NCBI GenBank assembly: GCA_949294095.1
Contig: CASFFZ010000007.1
Span: 44,387-108,386 of the forward strand
DNA: 64,000 nucleotides
Origin: an uncultured bacterium
GTDB taxonomy: Bacteria > Elusimicrobiota > Elusimicrobia > Elusimicrobiales > Elusimicrobiaceae
Direction: 5' to 3'
A model generated the notes under the pieces. The model saw nothing but the letters and a program-made list of their open reading frames with translations. It was not told the origin of the DNA and ran no database searches. The position numbers and the translations under genes were made by a program. This document shows, piece after piece, positions 56,633-64,000 of the stretch. Numbering within the stretch: the stretch's first letter is position 1; each line of letters starts with the position of its first letter.

Positions 56633-57924
56633 AATTCCATTGGACACCCTATAAATTAAAAGAGTTAGTTGCAATAAATTCTTCATCTGTATCTAAAAAA
56701 GATAAGATGTCATATATTTTATATTTAGATACAGGGAACATTACTGCTGGTAAAATTGAAGAGTTAGTTGAACTTCCCTATGAAAAAGCCCCCAGCAGAG
56801 CAAAACGAAAGGTAAAAGATAATAGTATTGTGTATTCTATGGTTCGCCCCAACCAGAAACACTATGGAATCATCAAAAAACCCAAACCCAATCTTATAGT
56901 TTCTACTGGATTTGCCGTTATAGACGCTAATGAACAAGCAGACAGCCAATATATATATTACTGGCTAACCCAAAAGCACATAACGGATTTCTTGCAAGCA
57001 ATAGCAGAAAACTCTACATCGGCATATCCAGCCATTCGTCCAGAAGACCTAGAAAATTTAGATATATCTATACCACCGATTGAGGAACAAAAAAGGATTG
57101 CGGATATACTGGGGGCGTTTGACGATAAAATAGAACTGCTGCAAAAACAAAATACCACGCTGGAAAATATGGCCAAAGCCCTGTTTAAAAGCTGGTTTGT
57201 GGATTTTGACGTTGTACACGCCAAACAGCAGGGCCAGCCCAAAGCCACCATTATGCAGCAGTACCACTTAACGGAAGAACTGTATAATTTGTTCCCGTCC
57301 AGCTTTGAGCCTTCCTCCCTGGGCCCCATCCCCACCGGCTGGCAAGTAAAAGAATTAGATTTTTTATGTAAAAAATGCCAGTCGGGAGGAACGCCTAGTA
57401 CTAGAAAGAAAGAATACTGGGAAAACGGAAATATAAGCTGGTTTTCTACAAAAGAACTACAAGATTCTTTTTTATTAGATAGTGAAAAAAATATTACTAA
57501 ACTGGGATTGGAAAATTCTTCTGCGAAACTTTTCCCGAAAGGAACAGTTCTTATGGCTATTTATGCCAGTCCAACAGTAGGAAGATTAGGGATCTTAACT
57601 CACGAATCTACATTTAATCAGGCTGCTGTGGGTTTAATTGCTAATGATAAAAAGATTTCTAAAGAATACTTGTTCTTATTATTACAACATAGAAGGGAAG
57701 ATTTAAATAATTTAGCAAACGGAGCTGCTCAACAAAATTTAAGTGTTGGTGTAGTTAAAGCTTTTAAAGTTTTATATCCATCGCCTCTAGTTACTGATAG
57801 TTTTACCAAGCAAGTCTCTAATATGTTTAATAAAATGGAAAGCAATCACAAACAAATTCAAACATTAACGGAAATGCGGGACGCGCTTTTGCCGCGCCTC
57901 ATCTCCGGCAAAATAAGAGTGTAG
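56629..57924 (+). CDS. hsdS: Type I restriction-modification specificity subunit HsdS
   Basis: 431 residues with two target-recognition domains. TRD1 is about residues 1-145, followed by the first conserved region IPPIEEQKRIADILGAFDDKIELLQKQNTTLENMAKALFKSWFVDFD. TRD2 is about 240-400 (starting GWQVKELDFLCKKCQSGGTPSTRKKEYW), and the last conserved helix has TLTEMRDALLPRLISGKIRV. It gives sequence specificity to HsdM and HsdR. Codon composition is a mosaic: both TRDs are AT-rich, while the conserved regions (57064-57350 and 57860-57924) are GC-rich, consistent with TRD exchange from an AT-rich source. Confidence 0.95.
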   Translation: MKFHWTPYKLKELVAINSSSVSKKDKMSYILYLDTGNITAGKIEELVELPYEKAPSRAKRKVKDNSIVYSMVRPNQKHYGIIKKPKPNLIVSTGFAVIDANEQADSQYIYYWLTQKHITDFLQAIAENSTSAYPAIRPEDLENLDISIPPIEEQKRIADILGAFDDKIELLQKQNTTLENMAKALFKSWFVDFDVVHAKQQGQPKATIMQQYHLTEELYNLFPSSFEPSSLGPIPTGWQVKELDFLCKKCQSGGTPSTRKKEYWENGNISWFSTKELQDSFLLDSEKNITKLGLENSSAKLFPKGTVLMAIYASPTVGRLGILTHESTFNQAAVGLIANDKKISKEYLFLLLQHRREDLNNLANGAAQQNLSVGVVKAFKVLYPSPLVTDSFTKQVSNMFNKMESNHKQIQTLTEMRDALLPRLISGKIRV

Positions 57925-57930
57925 TCAAAA

Positions 57931-58839
57931 ATGAAACAACATCTAAAAGATCTTACTTTAAGTGATATTTTTTCTTCAAGAAATCTGTTTTATTTTTTTA
58001 CAGGCATATCTGCTGTTGTGTCTCCATATTGGGAATATTTGTTTAAAAAATATCCCAAATCATTCTATTTTGGACCAGCTATAATAGCAATATTGGTAAT
58101 CATTACTGGAATTTGCCAACATCTAGCACAAAAAAATATGAAAGAAGAAGCTCAACAAAAAAGAGAGCTCGAACGTAAATACAATAGTTTATTACAGCTA
58201 AATGAGATCTTGTTTAAACATCATATTAATTTAATTTACGATGATATTGATAATGGGAACGCTGATTTAAGAGTCTCTCTATATCTATATGACAAAAGCA
58301 AGGATAATTTTTTATTGCTAAGTAGATTTTCTAAAAATGATGCTTACAATAATATACATAGTTATTCTCAATATCCTAATAAAGGATGGTTAAATTTAAT
58401 TTGGAATAATCTAAATGGAGAATATTTTTTTAATAAAAAGGCCCAGAATGATAAAAATTGGATCAAAAAATGTCAACAAGAAAACAAAAAACATTGTCCA
58501 TTTTCGGGATGTTCTGCAAAAAAGCAAGATTGCGAAGAAAGTCTTAGACCTCAAAATTGTCCAATATTATCTAAAGAGATCCTATCTGATAAAGCCATGC
58601 ATGCAAAAAATGCATATGGTATTATTTTAAAACATTATACGGAAAAAATTGGTATTCTATTGGTAGAAAGTATGGAATCTTGGACCGACCAGAAACTATT
58701 GCAAGTAAAAGAATGTGTGGCAGCACGAAAAGGTTCTCCAACCGAAATTTTATCTCAATTCAGAGAAGATTTATTACGAATAAAATCACCAGTTCCTGAT
58801 ATTGCTGAAAGCATAAAAGGGGGTAAATTCCATGCATAA
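57931..58839 (+). CDS. Membrane protein with a Cys-rich GAF-like cytoplasmic region, unknown function
   Basis: 302 residues. Two membrane helices (about 17-33 and 46-66) are joined by a short loop, then a Lys/Glu/Gln coiled coil (about 70-92). The C-terminal 200 residues look like a GAF-type sensor fold (LRVSLYLYDKSKDNFLLLSRFSKND ... GIILKHYTEKIGILLVES). It contains an insert with a dense cysteine cluster (C-x8-CPFSGC-x5-C-x8-C) near residues 184-210 that could bind metal or an iron-sulfur cluster. Not a known restriction subunit. AT-rich. It starts 6 bp after hsdS and overlaps the next gene by 8 bp, so it is coupled to the Panacea protein. It may be the effector of that pair. Confidence 0.68.
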   Translation: MKQHLKDLTLSDIFSSRNLFYFFTGISAVVSPYWEYLFKKYPKSFYFGPAIIAILVIITGICQHLAQKNMKEEAQQKRELERKYNSLLQLNEILFKHHINLIYDDIDNGNADLRVSLYLYDKSKDNFLLLSRFSKNDAYNNIHSYSQYPNKGWLNLIWNNLNGEYFFNKKAQNDKNWIKKCQQENKKHCPFSGCSAKKQDCEESLRPQNCPILSKEILSDKAMHAKNAYGIILKHYTEKIGILLVESMESWTDQKLLQVKECVAARKGSPTEILSQFREDLLRIKSPVPDIAESIKGGKFHA

Positions 58840-59305
58840 ATTAATTGATATCATTGCGTATATTTTATTGCATACACCTAATCCTGATATATTATCCAAA
58901 TATCGGGTAACCAAAATGGTTTATTTAGCAGATTGGTGTTCTTGTGTTAATAGAGGCTACCAAATGTCGAATATTAAATGGTTTTTTGATAACTATGGTC
59001 CATTCGTCTGGGATGTATATAATACTGTAGAAAACAATCCAAATATTTTTTCTATATCATATGATAGAACATATTATGGAGAAACGAAAATGCTATTTAG
59101 TATGAAAGATATTAGCTATTGTCCTAATTTATCTAACACTTCTCGTTCTCTTTTAGATTTTATAATAAGTCAGACATGCAATTTGCCCACGTCTGAATTT
59201 ACTCGTTTAGTATATAATACTTATCCGATACTAACTACTAAGCGATACCATTTTTTGAATTTACCTCAAAAGGCATTCGAATATACTCACAATAAAATTA
59301 ACTAA
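58832..59305 (+). CDS. Panacea-domain (DUF4065, SocA-like) protein
   Basis: 157 residues. The pattern RVTKMVYLADWCSCVNRGYQMSNIKWFFDNYGPFVWDVYN fits the Panacea domain (T-K-L-x-Y-L-A-D-W...G...W...Y-G-P). Panacea proteins often act as antitoxins or adaptors that neutralise a toxin encoded next to them. Here the partner gene overlaps it by 8 bp upstream. An AGGGGG site is 8 nt before the ATG. AT-rich like its partner. The identity of the toxin and the mechanism are inference. Confidence 0.75.
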   Translation: MHKLIDIIAYILLHTPNPDILSKYRVTKMVYLADWCSCVNRGYQMSNIKWFFDNYGPFVWDVYNTVENNPNIFSISYDRTYYGETKMLFSMKDISYCPNLSNTSRSLLDFIISQTCNLPTSEFTRLVYNTYPILTTKRYHFLNLPQKAFEYTHNKIN

Positions 59306-59312
59306 TATTTTT

Positions 59313-62300
59313 ATGCAATCTCTCATTAACGAATCGGTTTTAGAAAAGTATTGTATGGAGTATTTCCGCGCAATCGGCTATCAAACGGCCTTTGGGCCCG
59401 ATATGTTGCCGGGGGCGGATAAGCCCTTACGCACGGACGAACGCCAGCCCTTCCTGCCCGGCAACATCCGCTCCGCCCTGCGCCACCTGAACCCCACTCT
59501 GCCCGAAAGCGTGCTGGAGGACGCCTACGAACGTTTAACCTCCTTGCAGGAGCCGTCCCTCATCGCCCGCAACGAAACACTCCACCACTATTTAACAAAC
59601 GGCATTTCCATACCCCACCGCACCCCGGACGGACAGGATACGGCCTCCCTGGTACAAATCATAGACTTTAATCAGCCGGATAATAACGAATTTTTGACCG
59701 TTAACCAATTTTCCATAAAGGGCCCGGTAAACCGCCGCCGGCCTGATATCGTGGTGTTTATCAACGGGCTGCCCTTGGCGGTGCTGGAATTAAAAAACCC
59801 CGCTAACGAACGCACGGAGATTGAAGCCGCCTACAATCAAATTCAAACCTACAAAACGGACATTCCTTCCTTGTTTGATTACAACCTGGCGTGTGTACTG
59901 TCGGACGGGATTGTGGCGCGTGTGGGCTCCTTTACGGCGGATTTAAGCCGCTATATGCCCTGGCGCACCATCCACGGCGAAAAGCACGACAACCCCACCG
60001 AGCCGGAAGCCGAAGTGCTTATAAAAGGATTCTTTGACAAAACCCTCTTGTTGGATTACCTGCGCTATTTTGTGGTATTTGAAAAACTGACCAATAAAAC
60101 CATAAAAAAAATAGCGGGCTATCACCAGTTCCACGCCGGGCGCAAAACCGTGCAAAGCGTGCTCCACGCCCTGCAAACGGGCAGCGGCAAAGGCGGGGTG
60201 GTGTGGCATACCACGGGCTCGGGCAAGAGCTTATCTATGGTGTGTGTGGCGCATAAAATTATGCAAACGCCCGAAATGCACAACCCCACCATCGTGCTCA
60301 TCACCGACCGCAACGACCTGGACACCCAGCTGTTTGGCACGTTCTCCCGCACGGCGGCGGAACTTTCGCCCCAGGCGGCCAACTCGCGCGAAGAACTGCA
60401 AACCTTGCTTAAAAACCGCCCCAGCGGCGGAGTGATTTTTACCACGATGCAAAAATTTCTGCCTCAGCGGGGGGAAGATACGTTCCCGGTGCTTTCCACA
60501 CGCAAAAACATTGTGGTCATTTCCGACGAAGCCCACCGCACCCAATACGGCTTTGAGGCTACCTTCCGCAACGGACAATTAAAATACGGCTACGCCAAAT
60601 ACCTGCGCGACGCCCTGCCCAATGCCTGCTTTGTGGGGTTTACGGGAACGCCCGTTTCCCAGGAGGACCGGGACACACAGGCCGTTTTCGGCCCCTATAT
60701 TGACGTGTACGATATGCAGGACGCCATACGGGACGGTGCCACCGTGCCCATTTATTACGAGGCGCGGCACATCCAGCTAAACACCCGCGAAGCACTTTTA
60801 AAGCATTTGGATGAAGAAGTGGCCCGCCTATCTGCCGATATGACAGATGTGGAAAAAGCCAAAATGCAATGGGTAACGGTGGAAAAACTGGCCGGCCTGC
60901 CCGAGCGGTTAAAAGTGCTGGCGGCCGATATCGTCCAACATTTTGAAAAACGCCTGCAATCGGTGGACGGGAAGGGAATGATTGTGTGTATGAGCCGCGA
61001 TATTGCCGTGCGGCTGTATGACGAAATCGTCAAAATCCGCCCGCAGTGGCACAGCCCGGACCCGCATAAAGGCGTTATTAAAGTGATTATGACCGGCTCC
61101 GCCGCCGACCCGCAGAACTTTCAGCCCCATTTATACAACGACCAAATAAAAAAAGAAATTGAAAACCGTATGAAAGACCCGGAAGACCCGCTGAAATTGG
61201 TCATCGTGTGCGATATGTGGCTGACGGGCTTTGACGTGCCCTGCCTGCATACTATGTATATAGACAAACCCATTCACTCCCACAATTTCATACAGGCCAT
61301 CAGCCGCGTAAACCGCGTGTTTAAAGGCAAAACGGCCGGACTGGTGGTGGATTATATCGGCATGGCGCGCAGTTTGGAAAGTGCCGTGCGCAACTATACC
61401 CGCGGCGGCGGGCGGGGGGATGTGGCGGCGGATATTCACCGCGCGTATGAACAGCTGCTTGCGTATATGGACGTATGCCGCGGCTTTTTGCGCGGGTTTG
61501 ATTACAGTCAGTTTAAGACCAAGTCCTTTGAACTCTTGCCCGATGCCTGGAACCATATCTTGGCCCAGGCCAAAAACAAAGAAACGGCCCAGAAGGATTT
61601 TTCGGATAATGTATTAAGCGCCCAAAAGGCCTATGGGCTGTGTGCCAGCCTGCCGGAAGCGGCTAAAGTAAATGAAGAGTTGGCATTTTTCTCGCTCATC
61701 CGCAGTGCTATGAACAAAAAGCCCGGCAGCCCCAATAAGCCCAATCAAAAAGAACTGGGGAAAATCATCGGCACGTTAGTAGCGCAAAGCGTGGCCACGG
61801 ATAAGCCCATTGATATCTTTGCCCAAGCCGGTATGGAGCGGCCGGATTTATCCCTGGTAGACGAGCGGTTTTTAGACAAAATCCACGCCATGAAGCAAAA
61901 AGACCTGGCGGCGGAACTGCTTCGGCGGCTGATAGAGGGGGAAATACACAGCAAATTCCGCTTAAATATCCCACTGCAAAAGAAATTTTCCGCCAAGCTA
62001 AAGGAAACGGTAAATAAATACAACAACGGCTCCATAGAGGCGTGGCAGGTAATAGATGAACTGCTTAATTTAGCCAAAGAGACCAATCAGGCCGTGCGCC
62101 AAGGCGAAAAGCTGGGGTTAAGTGAAAAAGAGCTGGCGTTCTATAACGCGCTGGAAGAAAACGAGGCCTCGGTGCGGGAGCTGGGCGATGAGGTATTAAA
62201 GAAAATTGCCCAGGAGCTGACAGATTACTTGCGGCGGTCCGTGAAAGTGGATTGGAGCAAACGTGAAAGCGTAAAAGCCGGCATTATGCTGCAGGTAAAG

Positions 62301-62402
62301 CGCATTTTGCGCAAATACAACTACCCGCCTGATCAACAGCAAGCCGCCATAGACCGCGTGCTGGAACAAGCCGAAGCCGTAACAGATGATTTAGTGGGAT
62401 AA
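59313..62402 (+). CDS. hsdR: Type I restriction enzyme endonuclease subunit HsdR
   Basis: 1029 residues. The N-terminal nuclease domain has a PD-(D/E)xK site, RRPDIVVFINGLPLAVLELKN near 140-160, with an associated QxxxY-type segment. The translocase follows: Walker A HTTGSGKS near 299-306, DEAH (VVISDEAHRTQYG) near 403, GFTGTPVSQED, and the second RecA domain with MWLTGFDVPCLHTMYIDKP and ISRVNRVFKGKTAGLVVDYIG. The C-terminus is helical for HsdM/HsdS docking. It translocates and cleaves unmodified DNA. Its G+C is host-like, with an abrupt change from the AT-rich genes before it. The shadow frames opposite are not real. Confidence 0.96.
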   Translation: MQSLINESVLEKYCMEYFRAIGYQTAFGPDMLPGADKPLRTDERQPFLPGNIRSALRHLNPTLPESVLEDAYERLTSLQEPSLIARNETLHHYLTNGISIPHRTPDGQDTASLVQIIDFNQPDNNEFLTVNQFSIKGPVNRRRPDIVVFINGLPLAVLELKNPANERTEIEAAYNQIQTYKTDIPSLFDYNLACVLSDGIVARVGSFTADLSRYMPWRTIHGEKHDNPTEPEAEVLIKGFFDKTLLLDYLRYFVVFEKLTNKTIKKIAGYHQFHAGRKTVQSVLHALQTGSGKGGVVWHTTGSGKSLSMVCVAHKIMQTPEMHNPTIVLITDRNDLDTQLFGTFSRTAAELSPQAANSREELQTLLKNRPSGGVIFTTMQKFLPQRGEDTFPVLSTRKNIVVISDEAHRTQYGFEATFRNGQLKYGYAKYLRDALPNACFVGFTGTPVSQEDRDTQAVFGPYIDVYDMQDAIRDGATVPIYYEARHIQLNTREALLKHLDEEVARLSADMTDVEKAKMQWVTVEKLAGLPERLKVLAADIVQHFEKRLQSVDGKGMIVCMSRDIAVRLYDEIVKIRPQWHSPDPHKGVIKVIMTGSAADPQNFQPHLYNDQIKKEIENRMKDPEDPLKLVIVCDMWLTGFDVPCLHTMYIDKPIHSHNFIQAISRVNRVFKGKTAGLVVDYIGMARSLESAVRNYTRGGGRGDVAADIHRAYEQLLAYMDVCRGFLRGFDYSQFKTKSFELLPDAWNHILAQAKNKETAQKDFSDNVLSAQKAYGLCASLPEAAKVNEELAFFSLIRSAMNKKPGSPNKPNQKELGKIIGTLVAQSVATDKPIDIFAQAGMERPDLSLVDERFLDKIHAMKQKDLAAELLRRLIEGEIHSKFRLNIPLQKKFSAKLKETVNKYNNGSIEAWQVIDELLNLAKETNQAVRQGEKLGLSEKELAFYNALEENEASVRELGDEVLKKIAQELTDYLRRSVKVDWSKRESVKAGIMLQVKRILRKYNYPPDQQQAAIDRVLEQAEAVTDDLVG

Positions 62403-62410
62403 ATGTTTAT

Positions 62411-63187
62411 ATGGGCAAGAAAATTGGAATTTGCAGATATTGTAAGTTAGAAAAAACTTTAATTGATTCTCATATTATTCCCAAGAGTTTCTATGATCTG
62501 AAAACACAAGGGCGGTACACTAAAATTGATTGTAAAAAATGGGAACTAGACAAAGTCCACGGGCAAAATGGTTTAAAAGAACCGTTATTATGCGCTGAAT
62601 GCGATAATAAACTAGGCATTTTAGATCGTTATGTTAACTATTTTTTATATTTGCAAGTGCCTCATGCACCTTTACAATATTCAGTTGAGATTCCTTTCAT
62701 TCCCTTTTATTTTTTGGAATCTAAATCTTTTAACTATACACTTTTAAGGCGTTTTTTTATCTCCTTACTATGGAGAGCCTGTATTTGTGCTGCAATTCCA
62801 GTTTCTTTAGGGCATTATGAAGATATAGCTCTACGTATTTTAAAGAGAGAACAAGTAGATAATGAAAATTTATTTGTTCCGCTAATATATCGCAAAGAAA
62901 CAAATACCCCTGCTGATTTGTGCACAACTATTGCAGACTTTCATTTTATTGGGGAAAACTGTTTTTATTTTCGGTTTCCATATTATGAAGTCATCCTTTT
63001 AACAGATACAGACAGCTGTAACAACAAATTATATGCCAGGCAGCTACAACAACTGTTTAACCGCCAACACATTAAAATTTATAAACTGATGAAAAACACT
63101 CCATTAGACGCATATTTTTATAAATCCATGCAGATTATTCAAAAAAAATATAATAAAATACGTCCTATCAATCTGGCAAAAAAATAA
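62411..63187 (+). CDS. HNH-like zinc-finger protein at the end of the restriction locus
   Basis: 258 residues. The N-terminus has C8 and C11 (CRYC), then DSHIIPKSF with H21, and a second CxxC (LLCAECDNKLG) near residues 61-67. C-x2-C ... S-H-I-I-P-K ... C-x2-C is the layout of an HNH-type endonuclease of the SHIIP group. The rest is helical with some hydrophobic segments (FFISLLWRACICAA) and has no clear domain. Catalysis is uncertain, since the usual third motif cannot be located. AT-rich, 8 bp after hsdR. It may be an extra nuclease or a DNA-binding defence protein. Confidence 0.65.
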   Translation: MGKKIGICRYCKLEKTLIDSHIIPKSFYDLKTQGRYTKIDCKKWELDKVHGQNGLKEPLLCAECDNKLGILDRYVNYFLYLQVPHAPLQYSVEIPFIPFYFLESKSFNYTLLRRFFISLLWRACICAAIPVSLGHYEDIALRILKREQVDNENLFVPLIYRKETNTPADLCTTIADFHFIGENCFYFRFPYYEVILLTDTDSCNNKLYARQLQQLFNRQHIKIYKLMKNTPLDAYFYKSMQIIQKKYNKIRPINLAKK

Positions 63188-63526
63188 AAAATAGAAATAG
63201 GAAAATCGGTTATTTATTCTTGGCATAACCATATTAAAAGGTGCAAAATTGTTCAAACAAACTGGGAAACGTCTCCTCAATAGGAAAGGTTCCACACAGA
63301 ACAAGTTTATACCTTGATTGAACAAGTCAACAACAGTTTTCCCTATATTTTCAAAAAATCAATTTCAAGAAACAGATGTAGTACTTCCAGCGTATCTTCC
63401 GGGAAGACCGTCAAGCAGAGGCATTGAAATTAACTGCACCGTCTCAAGATATTTTCCAAGATATCAAAACAAGACATACACTCCATTGAAAAAAGAAAAA
63501 GCAAATAAATGAAGTTTTTTTCTATT
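63188..63526 (+). other. AT-rich gap with only broken coding fragments
   Basis: One frame is open for 64 codons (63318-63512) and other frames show coding-looking pieces, such as REDRQAEALKLTAPSQDIF in a second frame, but each is soon stopped. This looks like the remains of a disrupted gene rather than an active one. I cannot name the ancestor. No ribosome binding site is convincing. Confidence 0.35.
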
Positions 63527-63649
63527 AATTCCCTGTTTTGTTTTTAGGGAATTTTAGGTTATTGTATTGGGAAAACCGCATAAAAAGTGCCAATAATAAT
63601 CATAAAACCCAAAAATTCCCTGTATTTTCCCTGTTTATCAGGGTATAAT
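63527..63649. repeat. TTCCCTGT repeats with a hairpin and a promoter-like box
   Basis: TTCCCTGT occurs three times (near 63529, 63615 and 63627). AATTCCCT / AGGGAATT forms a hairpin at 63527-63553. CCCTGTTTATCAGGG (63629-63643) lies right beside TATAAT (63644-63649), so it could be an operator or a promoter for rightward transcription beyond this point. Confidence 0.4.
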
Positions 63650-63674
63650 AAGAGCATTTAGCTGCCCTAACTAC

Positions 63675-63693
63675 ACTCTCCGTGCTCTAGTGT
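63675..63693 (+). other. Imperfect copy of the tRNA-Ser 3' end, possible element boundary
   Basis: ACTCTCCGTGCTCTAGTGT matches the tRNA-Ser 3' end and following bases (51311-51329, CCTCTCCGTATTGTAGTTT) at 14 of 19 positions, including CTCTCCGT. Such a copy could mark the far end of an integrated element. It is short and imperfect, and serine recombinases do not normally use tRNA ends, so the evidence is weak. Confidence 0.2.
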
Positions 63694-63705
63694 AAATTAA
63701 TTAGA

Positions 63706-63746
63706 TATAATCCACGATGAACTTTTTTCTCGTCGTGGATTTTTTA
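63706..63746. terminator. Hairpin terminator
   Basis: ATCCACGA / TCGTGGAT stem followed by six T on the plus strand. Confidence 0.6.
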
Positions 63747-63757
63747 TTGTAGTTTTT

Positions 63758-63977
63758 GTCCAGTTTGATTTGTACGGCTAGATAGATTATTTTGGTAAAG
63801 TTGGCTTTGTGTGGGCGTTTTCGGGTCGGAAAAATTAAGTGTTCCAAAAAAATCAAACTGGAAAACTGGACTTTTTCTGGACTGTACGGATAGATTGAGA
63901 TTTGTATATTATCAGTGAGATACGCACCAAATTTGAACTATACGGATAATTTGATTATTTTGGAACAGTCCAGTTCC
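63758..63977. repeat. Cluster of short direct and inverted repeats near the window end
   Basis: GTACGGCTAGAT, GTACGGATAGAT and TATACGGATAAT occur as spaced direct repeats (63772, 63885, 63940). CCAGTTTGATTT (63760) and AAATCAAACTGG (63850) are inverted copies, GATTATTTTGG occurs twice, and GTCCAG recurs near 63968. No gene in this stretch. Confidence 0.5.
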
Positions 63978-64000
63978 GCAAACTTTTAAAAATTTTAAAA

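Noticed and set aside
51446..63187. Prophage
   Set aside because: Apart from the serine recombinase and DUF2924 protein there are no phage structural, packaging or lysis genes.
63318..63512. 64-codon frame near the right end
   Set aside because: No ribosome binding site; other frames in the same stretch also look coding-like, which fits a decayed gene better than an active one.
51144..64000. CRISPR array in the defence region
   Set aside because: Repeats near the right end are short, irregular and lack uniform spacers. No cas genes are seen.

Overview
The window is a piece of a bacterial chromosome with intermediate G+C. It carries a diderm envelope set (LolA-like, ExbB/ExbD/TonB-like, MltG, several lipoprotein and signal-peptide proteins), a type IV pilin-like gene, and anaerobe metabolism ([FeFe]-hydrogenase maturase HydE, pyruvate phosphate dikinase). 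The pilin N-terminus, the gene order and the many secreted proteins of unknown family suggest a gut member of the Elusimicrobiota. That assignment is recollection plus inference, not a search result.

Positions 1-16.8 kb hold the conserved yidD-yidC-khpB stretch, followed by one long co-directional unit: mnmE-mnmG-rsmG-(HExxH peptidase)-rsmH-ftsL-ftsI-murF-mraY-ftsW-murG. This unit links tRNA and rRNA modification to septal peptidoglycan synthesis. murE, murD, murC and ftsQAZ are not in it. From 16.8 to 33.4 kb come a pilin divergent from a zinc-type ArsR regulator with its P1B efflux ATPase, then mltG-tyrS, two DUF805 membrane proteins, a gmk-rpoZ-UDG-priA unit, a 29-codon monocistronic gene, an ankyrin protein, a secreted metallopeptidase, ppdK and hydE.

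From 33.6 to 51.1 kb there are three secreted proteins of unknown function preceded by copies of a shared sequence element, rpsO-pnp with a structured leader, a nucleotidyltransferase, a lipoprotein trypsin-like protease, accB, and a long unit ftsK-lolA-pgsA-pgpA-exbB-exbD-tonB-(membrane protein)-(SDR epimerase). A tRNA-Ser(GCU) at 51.2 kb closes the core region.

From 51.4 kb to the end is an accessory region. It starts with a frameshifted large serine recombinase and a DUF2924 protein, followed by a type I restriction-modification locus in which extra genes sit between the subunits: hsdM, an OLD-like ATPase/TOPRIM protein, hsdS, a membrane protein with a cysteine-rich sensor-like region, a Panacea (DUF4065) protein, hsdR, and an HNH-like protein. 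hsdM, hsdR and the conserved parts of hsdS have host-like G+C. The inserted genes and the two target-recognition domains of hsdS are strikingly AT-rich, so the locus is a mosaic. The last 800 bases have no convincing gene but hold short direct and inverted repeats that may mark an element end.

Two regulatory patterns run through the window. Five first-in-unit genes have a -10 hexamer exactly 6 nt before the ATG, which implies leaderless mRNAs. TGn-extended -10 boxes are common.
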